Positions 51,015 to 60,832 of a stretch of 64,000 nt of DNA are shown here, one piece after another. The DNA is from Sphingomonas sp. Leaf33 (GTDB taxonomy: Bacteria > Pseudomonadota > Alphaproteobacteria > Sphingomonadales > Sphingomonadaceae). The notes beneath the pieces are model-generated. The model saw only the letters and a list, made by a program, of their open reading frames with translations, was not told the origin of the DNA and made no database searches. Made by a program: the position numbers and the translations under genes. Each line of letters opens with the position of its first letter. Positions within the stretch are counted from its first letter, which is position 1. The stretch spans positions 393,137 through 457,136 of the forward strand of contig NZ_LMLB01000001.1 of NCBI RefSeq assembly GCF_001421785.1, in the 5' to 3' direction.

Positions 51015-52143
51015 CGGCGATCCGCCACGGCGGGAAGCGTCGCATCTCGCCGGCCTGATACAGGCACAGGCGATTACCGGCGGGGTCGCTGAGTAGCGCT
51101 TCTCGCCAGCCCCAACGTTCGTCGACGGGATCGCTTACCACGGCTCCCGCCGCGCGGGCGCGGGCGATGGCGGCGTCTAGGTCATCGACTTCAAAATAGA
51201 CGACCGCGCCGATATCGTCGTGGGCCATTGCCTCGATCGACAGAGTCGTACCGCCAGCGGCTTCGAAGCGGGCGTAGCGTGGCGGCGCGTCGATGATCCT
51301 GCTCAGTCCCAGCGCGCCATAGAAGCCGACGCTCGCGTCGTAATCGGTCGATGGCAGGGTAACCTGATTGGCGACCATGCCTGCGGTCGCGCCGTCCAGC
51401 CGTACCCGGGCATGACCCATCGGCCCATGTCCGGCGCCGAACCCCGGGGCTTCGCGCAACGCGACGCGGACGAATCGCCGTGCGCGTGCGATCGCGGCGG
51501 GCAGCGCGAGGCCGCGACCAAGGCCCTCGGCGATGCCGCTCGCCAGCGTGCAGCCGGTGCCATGGGTGTGCCGCGTGTCGATCCGCGGATCGGACCAGCG
51601 CGCGACCTCGCCGTCCGTCGTGACAAGCCGGTCGATCACATCGTCACCATCGGCATGACCGCCTTTGACCAACACCGCCGGGCCATGCGCGAGGATGCCC
51701 GCTTCGCCGCCCAGCGCCGCGAGCTCGGGCAGGTTGGGCGTGACGACCGTAGCCCGCCGCATCAGCCGTTCGAAGCCTGCGATCGTGTCGGCATCGGCCA
51801 GCACCGCGCCCGACGTCGCGACCATGACGGGGTCAAACACCACGGGCACGTCGAGCGTATCGAGGATATCGGCGACGGCATGCGCCACGTCCACCGATCC
51901 GATCATCCCGATCTTCACCGCATCGACGCCAATGTCGTCGATGCACGATCGCATCTGCTGCGCGACGAAGGCGGCAGGGACCGGCAGCACGCCCTGCACG
52001 CCCAGCGTGTTCTGTGCCGTCAGTGCGGTGATCGCGGTCATCGCGTGCCCACCGAGCATCGTGACGGTTTTGATATCGGCCTGAATGCCCGCACCGCCGC
52101 CAGAATCGGACCCGGCAACGATCAGGATGCGGGGGCAGATCAC
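51007..52143 (-). CDS. thiD: Hydroxymethylpyrimidine kinase ThiD fused to a VOC domain
   Basis: The product is 378 aa. Residues 1-255 are HMP/HMP-P kinase of thiamine synthesis: ILIVAGSDSGGGAGIQADIK at the start, DPVMVATSG and the GTGCTLASGIAEGLGRG anion-hole block. Residues about 265-378 are a VOC domain (TLPSTDYDASVGFYGALGLS, then WREALLSDPAGNRLCLYQ), a glyoxalase/bleomycin-resistance fold that binds metal. The two are in one frame without a stop. An internal ATG at 51378 could also start the VOC part alone (123 aa). The start is a GTG overlapping the DUF1272 stop. Confidence 0.85.
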   Translation of the reverse strand: MICPRILIVAGSDSGGGAGIQADIKTVTMLGGHAMTAITALTAQNTLGVQGVLPVPAAFVAQQMRSCIDDIGVDAVKIGMIGSVDVAHAVADILDTLDVPVVFDPVMVATSGAVLADADTIAGFERLMRRATVVTPNLPELAALGGEAGILAHGPAVLVKGGHADGDDVIDRLVTTDGEVARWSDPRIDTRHTHGTGCTLASGIAEGLGRGLALPAAIARARRFVRVALREAPGFGAGHGPMGHARVRLDGATAGMVANQVTLPSTDYDASVGFYGALGLSRIIDAPPRYARFEAAGGTTLSIEAMAHDDIGAVVYFEVDDLDAAIARARAAGAVVSDPVDERWGWREALLSDPAGNRLCLYQAGEMRRFPPWRIADA

Positions 52144-52364
52144 CCGCGGAAGCGCCGCTGCGTCGAAGCGGGGTTGGCGGCCAGCGATTTGCCGACGCGC
52201 GTCGGTCGATCGACCAGTTCGCCGCCGCAATTGGGGCAGATGTCGTCGACCGCGTCCGTGCAGTCGGCGCAGAAGGTGCATTCATGGCTGCAGATGAAGG
52301 CGCCGTGACGGTTGGCGGGCAGGTCGACGCCGCAGCGTTCGCAATCGGGGCGCATCTCGAGCAT
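52140..52364 (-). CDS. DUF1272 family small zinc-ribbon-like protein
   Basis: This 74-aa protein starts MLEMRPDCERCGVDL. It has CERC, CSHECTFCADC and CPNCGGEL, enough cysteines for two zinc sites. The ATG at 52364 fits the family length. The stop overlaps the ThiD start (GTGA). The molecular role of the family is unknown. Confidence 0.82.
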   Translation of the reverse strand: MLEMRPDCERCGVDLPANRHGAFICSHECTFCADCTDAVDDICPNCGGELVDRPTRVGKSLAANPASTQRRFRG

Positions 52365-52468
52365 GGCGCGGGCCTTAGGCGATGGCGGCGCTTCGGGAAA
52401 GACGGCGGGTCGTAAGGCGAAAATCAACCAATATGGATCAAACCTGCATCCAGGGAGAGGAGAGGCCC

Positions 52469-52864
52469 ATGATCAAGGTCGTCGTCGATCGCTCGCATGC
52501 GCTTGTGAACCTGACGGCGGACGGTTTCGTGACCGATGCCGACATCGCCACGGGTGCTGCACAGCTGCACGCTGCGATCCGCTCGCTGGGAGACCGCATG
52601 GGCCGCCACGTGACGCTGTACGACCTGACCGGCCTCCGGGTCGCGTCGCCGGCGATACTCGACACCTTTGCGGTCTTCTTCACCGACCCCGCCTACCGCG
52701 CGATCTGGGCGCGGCGCGTGGCGTTCGTCACCGCCTCGCCGCTCGTCACCTTGCAGATGGAGCGTATCCGCCGCGACCGCCCGGACATGCAGGTGTTCGC
52801 CGAACGTGCGCCGGCGATCGCGTGGCTGTTCGCAGTCCCCGAGCGTGGGCAGGCCGCGGCATAG
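52469..52864 (+). CDS. SpoIIAA-like/STAS-like hypothetical protein
   Basis: This 131-aa protein starts MIKVVVDRSHALVNLTADGF with AGGAGAGG before the ATG. Beta strands and the segment YDLTGLRVASPAILDTFAVF match the STAS/SpoIIAA fold loosely. Whether it binds lipids or partners cannot be told. It sits alone between DUF1272 (divergent) and glmM (convergent). Confidence 0.6.
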   Translation: MIKVVVDRSHALVNLTADGFVTDADIATGAAQLHAAIRSLGDRMGRHVTLYDLTGLRVASPAILDTFAVFFTDPAYRAIWARRVAFVTASPLVTLQMERIRRDRPDMQVFAERAPAIAWLFAVPERGQAAA

Positions 52865-52880
52865 GATCGGGATCAGCCGG

Positions 52881-54218
52881 TCAGGCCGCCGCCTTCACCG
52901 CCGCAACGATGCGGTCGACCACCGTCTCGACCTGCGCCTTGTCCTCACCCTCCGCCATCACGCGGATCAGCGGTTCGGTCCCCGACTTGCGGATGAGCAG
53001 GCGGCCGCGGCCCTCCAGCTCGCTTTCGGCCTCGGCGATCACGGCCTTGACCGTCGCGTTCTCCAGCGGCTGGGTGCCCGAATAGCGGACGTTCTTCAGC
53101 AGTTGCGGCAGGGGCTCGAACCGGCGCAGCACTTCGCTGGCCGGTGCGCCCGCGCGGACCACCTCGGCCAGCACCTGGAGTGCGGCGACCAGGCCGTCGC
53201 CGGTCGTCGCATAGTCGCTGAGGATGATGTGTCCCGACTGTTCGCCGCCGACATTGTAGCCCGACGCGCGCATCTTTTCGAGCACGTAGCGGTCGCCGAC
53301 GTTGGTGCGCACAAGCCCCAGCCCTTGCGCCGACAAGTGGCGCTCCAGGCCCAGGTTCGACATGACCGTCGCGACCAGCCCGCCGCCGCGCAGACGCCCC
53401 TGGCGCGCCCAGCCGCCGGCGATGGTCGCCATCAACTGGTCGCCATCGACGATCTGGCCGGTTTCATCGACCACGATCAGCCGGTCGGCGTCACCGTCCA
53501 GCGCAATGCCGATGTGCGCGCCGGACGCGACGACCGTCTCGCACAGCGTCAGCGGTGCGGTCGACCCGACCTGGTCATTGATATTGCGGCCGTTGGGCGT
53601 GACTCCGATGGCGATGACATCCGCGCCCAGTTCCCACAGCGCGGACGGCGCGACCTGATAGGCGGCGCCGTTCGCGCAATCGACGACAATCTTCAGCCCG
53701 TCGAGCGTCAGTTCGCCGGGGAAGGTCGTCTTGGCGAAATGGATGTAGCGGCCCTTGGCATCGTCGACGCGGCGGGCGCGGCCGATATCGGCGGCGGGCG
53801 CCAGGTCGACACGGCCGTCGATCCCGTCTTCGATCGCGGCTTCGTCGGCGTCGCTCAGCTTGTAGCCGTCGGGACCGAACAGCTTGATGCCGTTGTCGAA
53901 GAACGGATTGTGGCTGGCCGACAGCATGACGCCCATGTCGGCACGCATCGATGCCGTCAGCATCGCGACCGCGGGCGTCGGCATCGGTCCCAGCAGGACC
54001 ACGTCCATGCCCACGCTGGTGAAGCCCGCGACCAGCGCGGATTCGAGCATATAGCCCGACAGGCGGGTGTCCTTCCCGATGACGACGCGGTGGCGGTGGT
54101 CGCCGCGCAGGAAATGCTTCCCCGCGGCCATGCCGACCTTCATCGCCATTTCGGCGGTCATCTTGTCGGCGTTGGTCAGGCCGCGAATGCCGTCGGTGCC
54201 GAAATATTTCCTTGCCAT
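52881..54218 (-). CDS. glmM: Phosphoglucosamine mutase
   Basis: This 445-aa enzyme turns glucosamine-6-phosphate into glucosamine-1-phosphate on the way to UDP-GlcNAc. [13 protein letters not shown] opens it. The phosphoserine loop is [13 protein letters not shown] (near residue 100), the metal loop is [10 protein letters not shown], the sugar loop is [12 protein letters not shown] and the phosphate site is [13 protein letters not shown]. The ATG at 54218 fits the family, and the open frame upstream is shadow. Confidence 0.96.
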   Translation of the reverse strand: MARKYFGTDGIRGLTNADKMTAEMAMKVGMAAGKHFLRGDHRHRVVIGKDTRLSGYMLESALVAGFTSVGMDVVLLGPMPTPAVAMLTASMRADMGVMLSASHNPFFDNGIKLFGPDGYKLSDADEAAIEDGIDGRVDLAPAADIGRARRVDDAKGRYIHFAKTTFPGELTLDGLKIVVDCANGAAYQVAPSALWELGADVIAIGVTPNGRNINDQVGSTAPLTLCETVVASGAHIGIALDGDADRLIVVDETGQIVDGDQLMATIAGGWARQGRLRGGGLVATVMSNLGLERHLSAQGLGLVRTNVGDRYVLEKMRASGYNVGGEQSGHIILSDYATTGDGLVAALQVLAEVVRAGAPASEVLRRFEPLPQLLKNVRYSGTQPLENATVKAVIAEAESELEGRGRLLIRKSGTEPLIRVMAEGEDKAQVETVVDRIVAAVKAAA

Positions 54219-54290
54219 CGTGACGTTTTCCGCAACCTTGTCGCCGTGTGAGTGGGCCGCCATAGCGCGCGACCACCGGAGAATCGAGTA

Positions 54291-55559
54291 ATGTCGCAAG
54301 CCACCCGTATCCTGATCTCGCTCGTCGGCGGCCTCGTGCTCGGCATCCTGCTGGCGCGCGTCGCCCCGTCGGCGGATGCGCTGGGCGTCGCCATTGCCGA
54401 ACCAGTGGGGACGATCTGGCTGCACGGATTGCAGATGACCATCGTGCCGCTGGTCGTCGGCCTGCTAGTGACCGGCATCGCCGCGACCGCCGAAGCGGCC
54501 AAGGCCAGCCGTCTCGCGACGCGCGCGCTGATCGTGTTCATCGCGCTCCTCTGGACGTCGTCGGCGCTGTCGGCGGCGATCTTTTTCGGGATAACGCATC
54601 TCTTCCCGCTCGGGCCCGACGCGGCCGCCGCGCTGAAGGGCGCGGTCGCCAGCGCCAGCGAGGTGGGCGCGGTGCCGCCCTTCAGTGACTTCCTGGTCGC
54701 GATGGTGCCGACGAACCCGCTGGCCGCGGCGGCCAATGACGCCTTCCTGCCGCTGATCGTGTTCACTGTCGCCTTCGCCTTCGCCGTCACGCGGTTGCCC
54801 GACGAGCCGCGCAAGCTGCTGACCGGCTTCTTCCAGGCGGTGGCGGATGCGATGCTGATCGTCATCGGCTGGGTGCTGTGGCTGGCGCCGCTGGGCGTCT
54901 TCGCGCTGGCCTTTGCAGTCGGGGCAAAGGCCGGGACTGCGGCGTTCGGCGCGCTGATCCACTATGTCCTGACCGTCACCGCGTGCGGCGCGGGCGTCAC
55001 GTTGCTCGCGTTTCCGGTGGCCATCATCGGCGGCCGGTTGGGGCTGGGCACCTATCTGCGCGCGATGACGCAGCCGGCGGCGGTCGCGGTGTCGACGCAG
55101 TCGAGTCTCGCGTCGCTGCCGGCGATGCTACGTGCCAGCGAGAAGCTGGGGCTGCCGGTCGCGACGTCGGGCGTCGTGTTGCCGCTGGCAGTGGCGATCT
55201 TCCGCTTTACCGGCCCGGCGATGAACCTGGCGGTCGCGCTGTACGTCGCGCATATCTTTGGGGTCGAGCTGACCGCGGGGCAGATCGCGATCGGCATCGC
55301 CGCCGCCGCCGTGACGACGATGGGCGCGGTCAGCTTGCCGGGCACCATCAGTTTCGTATCGTCGATCGCGCCGATCGCGCTGGCGATGGGTCTGCCGATC
55401 GGCCCGCTGGCCCTGCTGGTCGCGGTCGAGACCTTTCCCGACATCATGCGTACGCTGGGCAACGTCATGATGGACGTCGCCGCGACCTCCGCGATCGGCC
55501 GGCGATCAGGCGTGGCCAGGAGTGAAGCAGACGCGATCCTGGCACAGGCGCCGGAATGA
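54291..55559 (+). CDS. Dicarboxylate/amino acid:cation symporter
   Basis: This 422-aa DAACS-family inner-membrane transporter has about eight hydrophobic segments. The [13 protein letters not shown] motif (serine-rich hairpin) and the substrate site region [15 protein letters not shown] are present. It uses Na+ or H+ to import C4-dicarboxylates or glutamate-type substrates, which cannot be separated here. It is divergent from glmM and convergent with the PBP gene, 4 bp apart. Confidence 0.9.
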   Translation: MSQATRILISLVGGLVLGILLARVAPSADALGVAIAEPVGTIWLHGLQMTIVPLVVGLLVTGIAATAEAAKASRLATRALIVFIALLWTSSALSAAIFFGITHLFPLGPDAAAALKGAVASASEVGAVPPFSDFLVAMVPTNPLAAAANDAFLPLIVFTVAFAFAVTRLPDEPRKLLTGFFQAVADAMLIVIGWVLWLAPLGVFALAFAVGAKAGTAAFGALIHYVLTVTACGAGVTLLAFPVAIIGGRLGLGTYLRAMTQPAAVAVSTQSSLASLPAMLRASEKLGLPVATSGVVLPLAVAIFRFTGPAMNLAVALYVAHIFGVELTAGQIAIGIAAAAVTTMGAVSLPGTISFVSSIAPIALAMGLPIGPLALLVAVETFPDIMRTLGNVMMDVAATSAIGRRSGVARSEADAILAQAPE

Positions 55560-55563
55560 TCGC

Positions 55564-57714
55564 CTAACCCGGCCCGTCCACATCCTCGTCCTCGGGCGCG
55601 CGCCGATCCTCGCGGCGCGGTGGCGGGCCGTCGCGGCGGCGGTCGCTGGGGCCGACGTTGAAGCTGCCGTCGCGGCCCAGCCGGACGTTCAGGCCAAGGC
55701 CCTCGATCTCCGCGGCCGGGGGCGCGGCGGGATCGTCGGTGAAGATCGGCTCGCTTGGATCGATCATGTCGTCGATCATGTTGCCGACCGGATCCTCAGG
55801 CTCCTCGATAACCGCGGGCAGGGGGGCGGACACGCCCAGCGCTTCGATCATGAAGTCGCGCCAGATGCGCGCGGGGATGCCGCCGCCCTGCAGGCCCGGA
55901 TTGGGCGAATTGTCATCGTTGCCAACCCAAACGCCGGCGACCAGCCCCTGGGCATAGCCGACGAACAGTGCGTCGCGGCTGTCCTGCGTCGTGCCGGTCT
56001 TGCCGAAGCCGGTGATGCTGAGCGCGGCCTGCTGGCCCGTTCCGCTGGCGATCGAGCGCGACAGCAACTCGCGCATTCCCTCCAGCGTCTTGTCGTCGAT
56101 CGCCGTGCGACGCCCGCGCCAGCGATCGATGAAGCCCGCTTCTTCCTCCGCCGACAGCCCGCGCGCGCGCACCGGATATTCGCCCGCGGCGATCGCGGCA
56201 TAGGCGCTGGTCAGTTCCAGCAGCGACATGGTCGAGGTGCCGAGCGCGATCGACGCTTCGTTCGGGATCGGGCTGGTCACGCCCAGGTCGCGCGCGGCGC
56301 GGATGACGTTCGATACGCCGACCTCCTTGGTCAGGCGCGCGGCGGCCACGTTGGATGATTTGGCAAAGGCGCGCGCTAGCGTGATGTCGCCGGCGTAGCG
56401 GCCATCCGAATTCTTCGGGCTCCATTCGCCGATCGTGACCGGGCGGTCCTCGACAGTGCTCTCGGGCGTCATGCCGGAGCGCAGCGCGGCGAGATAGACG
56501 AACAGCTTGAACGTCGACCCCGGCTGGCGCTTGGCCTGCACCGCGCGGTTGAACGGCGACTTCGCATAGTCCTTGCCGCCGACCATCGCGACGACGGTGC
56601 CGTCCGGGCGCATCGCGACCAGTGCCGCCTGCGCCTCGCGCAGCCCGGCGCGGCGGATCGCGCGTTCGGCGGCGCGTTGCATCCGCTGGTCGAGCGTGGT
56701 CGTGACGGTCAGCTCGTTGGCGATCTCGCCGGCGCGGTCGCGCGCCTGCGGCAGGACCCAGTCGGCGAAGTACGTGCCGGAGGGGAGCGTCTTCGTCCGC
56801 TCGACCTTCAACCGCGCCGGGCCGACGTCGGCGGCCTCCGCCTTCGTCAGGAACCCGCTTTCGACCATCGCGCCGACGACCAGCTTCTGCCGCGCGCGTG
56901 CGCCCGACAGGTTGATGGTCGGGGCGAGGCGTGACGGCGCCTTGACCAGCCCGGCCAGCAGCGCGGCCTGCGCGACGCTCAGTTGCTCGGGCTGCTTGCT
57001 GAAATAATGCTTCGCCGCCGCCGACAGGCCATAGACGTTGTCGCCGAAATAGGCGTTCGAGAGGTACCGGCTGAGGATCTCGTCCTTGGTCAGCCACGCC
57101 TCTAGCCAGAACGAGATCATCAGCTCGCGCGCCTTGCGGCCGAAGGTGCGGTCGGACGACAGGAACGCGTTCTTGGCGAGCTGCTGGGTGATCGTCGACC
57201 CGCCCTCGCGCATCCCGCCGGCGCGCGCGTTGTTCCACATCGCGCGGGCGATGCCGCGCGGCGATACGCCCCAGTGCGAATAGAAGCGTCGATCCTCGAT
57301 CGCCAGGAACGCCTGCGGGATGTGCTTAGGCAACGTGCGCACGTCGACGGGATCGCCGATGACCGCGCCGCGCCGCGCGATCGGCGTCTTGCCGTCGCTC
57401 GCCAGCAGCGTGATGCTGGGCGGCGTCGGTGGTTTCAGCGACCGCGAGAGGGGCGCGGTGATCGCCAGCCAGATGATCGCCACGACCAGCAGGACGATGG
57501 CGACACCCGTCCCGCGGACGATCCAGCGGCCCCAGCGGATGCGGCGCTTCGGCGTGGCTGAGGGGGGATCGAAGCGCAGCGGATCGCCCGGCGGCGGGGC
57601 AGGCGGCGTCGTGCCCGAGGACAGTTTCCCGGTGCGCGCGAAATTGGCGAAGGGGTCGTCGTCGGACGCACCGGGACGGCGGTCGGACGGATCGAACGGC
57701 GGACCCAAGTTCAT
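55564..57714 (-). CDS. Class A penicillin-binding protein (PBP1A-type)
   Basis: This bifunctional peptidoglycan synthase has 716 aa and one membrane helix (near residues 66-88, VAIVLLVVAIIWLAIT). The glycosyltransferase domain has the catalytic Glu in AIEDRRFYSHWGV and the GGSTITQQLAKN block. The transpeptidase domain has catalytic Ser in GSTFK, SSN in AKSSNVA and KTG in FGKTGTT. An acidic and Arg-rich C-terminal tail is unusual. The start gives MNLGPPFDPSDRR. Confidence 0.94.
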   Translation of the reverse strand: MNLGPPFDPSDRRPGASDDDPFANFARTGKLSSGTTPPAPPPGDPLRFDPPSATPKRRIRWGRWIVRGTGVAIVLLVVAIIWLAITAPLSRSLKPPTPPSITLLASDGKTPIARRGAVIGDPVDVRTLPKHIPQAFLAIEDRRFYSHWGVSPRGIARAMWNNARAGGMREGGSTITQQLAKNAFLSSDRTFGRKARELMISFWLEAWLTKDEILSRYLSNAYFGDNVYGLSAAAKHYFSKQPEQLSVAQAALLAGLVKAPSRLAPTINLSGARARQKLVVGAMVESGFLTKAEAADVGPARLKVERTKTLPSGTYFADWVLPQARDRAGEIANELTVTTTLDQRMQRAAERAIRRAGLREAQAALVAMRPDGTVVAMVGGKDYAKSPFNRAVQAKRQPGSTFKLFVYLAALRSGMTPESTVEDRPVTIGEWSPKNSDGRYAGDITLARAFAKSSNVAAARLTKEVGVSNVIRAARDLGVTSPIPNEASIALGTSTMSLLELTSAYAAIAAGEYPVRARGLSAEEEAGFIDRWRGRRTAIDDKTLEGMRELLSRSIASGTGQQAALSITGFGKTGTTQDSRDALFVGYAQGLVAGVWVGNDDNSPNPGLQGGGIPARIWRDFMIEALGVSAPLPAVIEEPEDPVGNMIDDMIDPSEPIFTDDPAAPPAAEIEGLGLNVRLGRDGSFNVGPSDRRRDGPPPRREDRRAPEDEDVDGPG

Positions 57715-57770
57715 GGCGACTGTATTAACAACCTAACACGCGACCCGCAAGCCGCGGAATGTCCTGGGCG

Positions 57771-58337
57771 TCATGCTTCCAGCTCGATGTCCCAATACAG
57801 CCAGTCGCGCCACGTGTCGTGCAGGTAATTGGGCGGAAAGCTGCGCCCGTGTTCCTGCAGATGCCAGCTGGTCGGGCGGATCGGCTGGACGTGCAGCGGC
57901 ATCCCCGCCTCGCGCGGGGTGCGCCCGCCCTTCTTCAGGTTGCAGGGCGCACACGCGGTCGCGACATTCTCCCACGTCGTGCGGCCGCCCTGTGCGCGGG
58001 GGATGACGTGGTCGAACGTCAGGTCGCGGCCGGTGCCGCAATATTGGCAGGCGAAGCGGTCGCGCAGGAACAGGTTGAAGCGGGTGAAGGCGGGAAAGGC
58101 CGATGGCCGGACATATTGCTTGAGCGCGATGACCGAGGGAAGTTTCAGCGCCGCGGTCGGGCTGCGCACCTCGCGTTCGTAATGCGACACGATATCGACG
58201 CGGTCGAGGAACACGGCCTTCACCGCGGTCTGCCATGGCCAGATCGACAGGGGATAGTAGCTGAGCGGCGTATAGTCGGCATTGAGCACCAGGGCCGGGC
58301 AACTGTCCGGATGCCGCATTAGGTCAGGATGAAACAT
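57771..58337 (-). CDS. HNH endonuclease family protein
   Basis: This 188-aa protein starts MFHPDLMRHPDSCPALV with GAAGGGGGA before the ATG. The HNH core is FACQYCGTGRDLTFDHVIP then ENVATACAPCNLKKGGRTP, with four zinc cysteines and the catalytic His in DHVIP. The family is common in alphaproteobacteria, often as a single chromosomal gene, and its targets are not known. It is divergent from the 3-hydroxybutyryl-CoA dehydrogenase gene. Confidence 0.88.
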   Translation of the reverse strand: MFHPDLMRHPDSCPALVLNADYTPLSYYPLSIWPWQTAVKAVFLDRVDIVSHYEREVRSPTAALKLPSVIALKQYVRPSAFPAFTRFNLFLRDRFACQYCGTGRDLTFDHVIPRAQGGRTTWENVATACAPCNLKKGGRTPREAGMPLHVQPIRPTSWHLQEHGRSFPPNYLHDTWRDWLYWDIELEA

Positions 58338-58419
58338 ACGTCCCCCTTCGCTTCGTCGCTCCGCGAGCCATCGCCGCGAAGGATGACACCTGCATGACAG
58401 CATAGGGAAGGCGGCCCGG

Positions 58420-58451
58420 TCAAGCGCATGGGTGGTCAAGCGCATGGGTGG
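58420..58451. repeat. Tandem 16-bp duplication
   Basis: TCAAGCGCATGGGTGG occurs twice back to back just upstream of the 3-hydroxybutyryl-CoA dehydrogenase gene. It is a perfect duplication, likely replication slippage, about 50 bp before the start codon. Confidence 0.8.
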
Positions 58452-58500
58452 TGTCGGCCTGCGGACGCGCTATGGAAGCGCCAAGACTAAGGAGAGCGAC

Positions 58501-59370
58501 ATGAAGACCATCGGTGTGATCGGTGCGGGACAGATGGGTGCAGGCATCGCGCAGGTGTCGGCGGCGGCCGGGTACCGGGTGCTGCTGTCCGACGTCGACC
58601 AGGCGCGCGCGGACGCCGGCAAGGCAGGCATCGCCAAGCAGCTCGACCGGCTGGTGACGAAGGAAAAGATCACCGCCGACGCGCGCGACACGACGCTCGG
58701 CCACATCGAACCGGTCGGCGACGTCGCGGCGATGGGGGACTGCGACCTGGTGATCGAGGCGGCGACCGAGCGCGAGGAGATCAAGCGCAAGATCTTTGCG
58801 GCGGTGGGCAAGGGGATGCGCAGCGACGCGATCCTCGCCAGCAACACATCGTCGATCCCGATCACGCGCCTGGCGCAGGCGTCGCCCGATCCGGCGCGGT
58901 TCATGGGCGTGCATTTCTTCAATCCCGTGCCCGTCATGGGCCTGATCGAGCTGATCCGGGGTCTGGCGACCAGCGACGCGACGGTCCAGGCGGTCGAGGC
59001 GTTCGGGCGTACGCTGGGCAAGGAGATCGTCCACGCCAACGACGCGCCCGGCTTCATCGTCAACCGCGTGCTGATGCCGATGCTGAACGAGGCGTGCTTC
59101 GCGCTGGGCGAAGGCGTCGCGACGATCCGCGATGTCGACACCGCGTGTCAGCTCGGGCTCAACCACCCGATGGGTCCATTCACGCTGGCCGACTTCATCG
59201 GGCTCGACACCTGCCTGGAGATCACGCGCGTGCTGTTCGAAGGCACCGGCGACCCCAAGTTCCGGCCCGCGCCGCTGCTGGTGAAGTATGTCGAGGCCGG
59301 CTGGTACGGCCGCAAGACCGGGCGCGGCTTCTACGACTATTCGGGACCCGAGCCCGTACCGACACGTTGA
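58501..59370 (+). CDS. 3-hydroxybutyryl-CoA dehydrogenase
   Basis: This 289-aa NAD-dependent enzyme interconverts 3-hydroxybutyryl-CoA and acetoacetyl-CoA. [20 protein letters not shown] has the cofactor motif. Catalytic His lies in [16 protein letters not shown] and Asn in [34 protein letters not shown] is the C-terminal family block. The ATG at 58501 follows AAGGAGAGCGAC. It heads a two-gene unit with a 48-aa protein. Confidence 0.93.
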   Translation: MKTIGVIGAGQMGAGIAQVSAAAGYRVLLSDVDQARADAGKAGIAKQLDRLVTKEKITADARDTTLGHIEPVGDVAAMGDCDLVIEAATEREEIKRKIFAAVGKGMRSDAILASNTSSIPITRLAQASPDPARFMGVHFFNPVPVMGLIELIRGLATSDATVQAVEAFGRTLGKEIVHANDAPGFIVNRVLMPMLNEACFALGEGVATIRDVDTACQLGLNHPMGPFTLADFIGLDTCLEITRVLFEGTGDPKFRPAPLLVKYVEAGWYGRKTGRGFYDYSGPEPVPTR

Positions 59371-59377
59371 GGCGGCC

Positions 59378-59524
59378 ATGGCCCTCGACGATACCATCAT
59401 CCAGACGCCCGATGGTCCGATGACCTATGGCGAATGGAAGAAGAAGAACCCGGTGCAGGTCCCGTCGCGCCGGACCAAGGGCAAGGATTTGCCGAACAAG
59501 GTGAAGATCCGGACGGACGAGTGA
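59378..59524 (+). CDS. Small conserved-looking hypothetical protein
   Basis: This 48-aa hydrophilic protein starts MALDDTIIQTPDGPMTYGEW and ends VKIRTDE. It follows the dehydrogenase by 7 bp with TTGAGG before the ATG. I recognise no family. Its codon use matches its neighbours, so it looks real. Confidence 0.5.
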   Translation: MALDDTIIQTPDGPMTYGEWKKKNPVQVPSRRTKGKDLPNKVKIRTDE

Positions 59525-59759
59525 TTCTTCGTGCGTTCGTGCCGAGCGTGTCGACGACCCGCCTTTTCTTCGTGTGGCGGGGCCCGCGGCCCGACGAAGG
59601 GGCTGCCCCTCGACAGGCTGATGGCGACGGGTGGGACGGGTAAACGCCGCATCACCCTGTCCCACCCCGGAACACCCGGAAATCCGGCCTTTTCTTGACG
59701 CCTTCGAAAGACGATCTGTCGCATGACGAGCGGTCTGACACGAAGGATTCGATTACGAG

Positions 59760-60455
59760 ATGGCAAGCACCGCGACCTGGGTGAAACGGGCGGGCCTGAC
59801 GCTCGGCTGCTGTGCGAGCTTCCTCGGCGCCGCGCATATCGCCGATCGGATGGCGGCGCGCGATGCCGCCGCGCCGCCGATCGCGACGTCGGCGGCCCCG
59901 CAGCCGCTGGTCGCCACCGCGGCGTCGCGGGCGAAGCCCGTCGCGCGTCCGGCCGCTGCCCCGGCCCCCGTCGATCCGTCGGCCTATGTCGTCAAGAGCG
60001 TGCTGAGCGTCGGCAGGCCCTTCGTCCACGGCGACTGGTATTGGGACGAAAGCGCCGCGCCAGCCGCCAAGGGCGGCAAGATCGTCGTGACGGTCGACCT
60101 GAAGGCGCAGGTGCTCTCGGTCTTCCGTAACGGGCACGAGATCGGCACCGCGGTCATGATCTACGGCGCCGATACCAAGCCGACGCCCTTGGGCGTATTC
60201 CAGGTCAGCTTCCGCAAGGCGCAGCATGTGTCGAGCCTGTACGGCGCGCCGATGCCCTATACGCTGCGGCTGACCAACGACGGTGTGTCGATCCACGGCA
60301 GCGAAGCGATGCGCCCTGACGCTGCGACGCACGGCTGCGTCGGCGTGCCGATCGCGTTTGCGAAGAAGCTGTTCGGCGCGGTGGCGCTGGGAGACACGGT
60401 GATCGTGACCAACGGCGAGATGCTGAGCCAGGGTCAGGCAATCAAGGCGGCGTAA
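59760..60455 (+). CDS. L,D-transpeptidase (YkuD domain) family protein
   Basis: The product is 231 aa. A hydrophobic N-terminus (VKRAGLTLGCCASFLGAAHI) is an anchor or signal, followed by a Pro/Ala linker. The YkuD domain spans residues about 100-220: VVTVDLKAQVLSVFRNGHEI and the catalytic segment VSIHGSEAMR...ATHGCVGVP, with Cys and His in place. It makes 3-3 cross-links in peptidoglycan or anchors proteins to it. Location: periplasm. Confidence 0.87.
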   Translation: MASTATWVKRAGLTLGCCASFLGAAHIADRMAARDAAAPPIATSAAPQPLVATAASRAKPVARPAAAPAPVDPSAYVVKSVLSVGRPFVHGDWYWDESAAPAAKGGKIVVTVDLKAQVLSVFRNGHEIGTAVMIYGADTKPTPLGVFQVSFRKAQHVSSLYGAPMPYTLRLTNDGVSIHGSEAMRPDAATHGCVGVPIAFAKKLFGAVALGDTVIVTNGEMLSQGQAIKAA

Positions 60456-60464
60456 GTCCCCCGG

Positions 60465-60543
60465 GTGCTCCCGTGCCGGCGGGAGCCCAGGATTACGAAG
60501 GGTCACCGCTTGTGGCTCTGGGCTCCCGCCTGCGCGGGAGCAC
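60465..60543. repeat. Inverted pair of family A repeats
   Basis: The 26-bp unit at 60518-60543 and an inverted near-copy at 60465-60490 flank a short spacer. The pair follows the transpeptidase gene stop and could end or protect its message. The same unit occurs in frame in the E2 gene at 28-53. Confidence 0.85.
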
Positions 60544-60550
60544 CGGGTGG

Positions 60551-60832
60551 TCAGTGGCGAGGCTCGAACGACAGTTCCAGCGCGCCGCCCGACCAGCCGT
60601 CGCCCTGGATCACTTCGACCAGCCGCTCGACACCGTCGCTCTCCGATTCGGGGCCCATGGTGAAGTTCGCCGCTTCGCCGCTCGCCACGCGACCCAGGAA
60701 GCCGCGCGCGTCGAGTACGCTTTCGACCGCGTAATGCACCATGTCGTGCGGGATGATCCGCTGCCTGGGGCAATCGATCGTCTCGTCCGGGCGATCGGCC
60801 TTGCCTGTGCCCCTGGCGAAGACCAGTCTCAC
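60551..60832 (-). CDS. Small hypothetical protein coupled to the nucleoside transporter
   Basis: This 93-aa protein starts at a GTG whose bases overlap the transporter stop (GTGA). It includes DETIDCPRQRIIPHDMVHYA and ALELSFEPRH. No family is recognised. Translational coupling and normal codon use suggest it is expressed with the transporter. Confidence 0.55.
   Translation of the reverse strand: MRLVFARGTGKADRPDETIDCPRQRIIPHDMVHYAVESVLDARGFLGRVASGEAANFTMGPESESDGVERLVEVIQGDGWSGGALELSFEPRH

Noticed and set aside
52144-52468. TPP riboswitch for thiD
   Set aside because: thiD is translated from an overlap with DUF1272, and the upstream gap shows no THI-box (CUGAGA) pattern.
58432-58500. Upstream start for the 3-hydroxybutyryl-CoA dehydrogenase (frame open from 58432)
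   Set aside because: The extension falls in a tandem duplication and lacks homology to the N-terminus, while 58501 has a good RBS and starts at the Rossmann strand.
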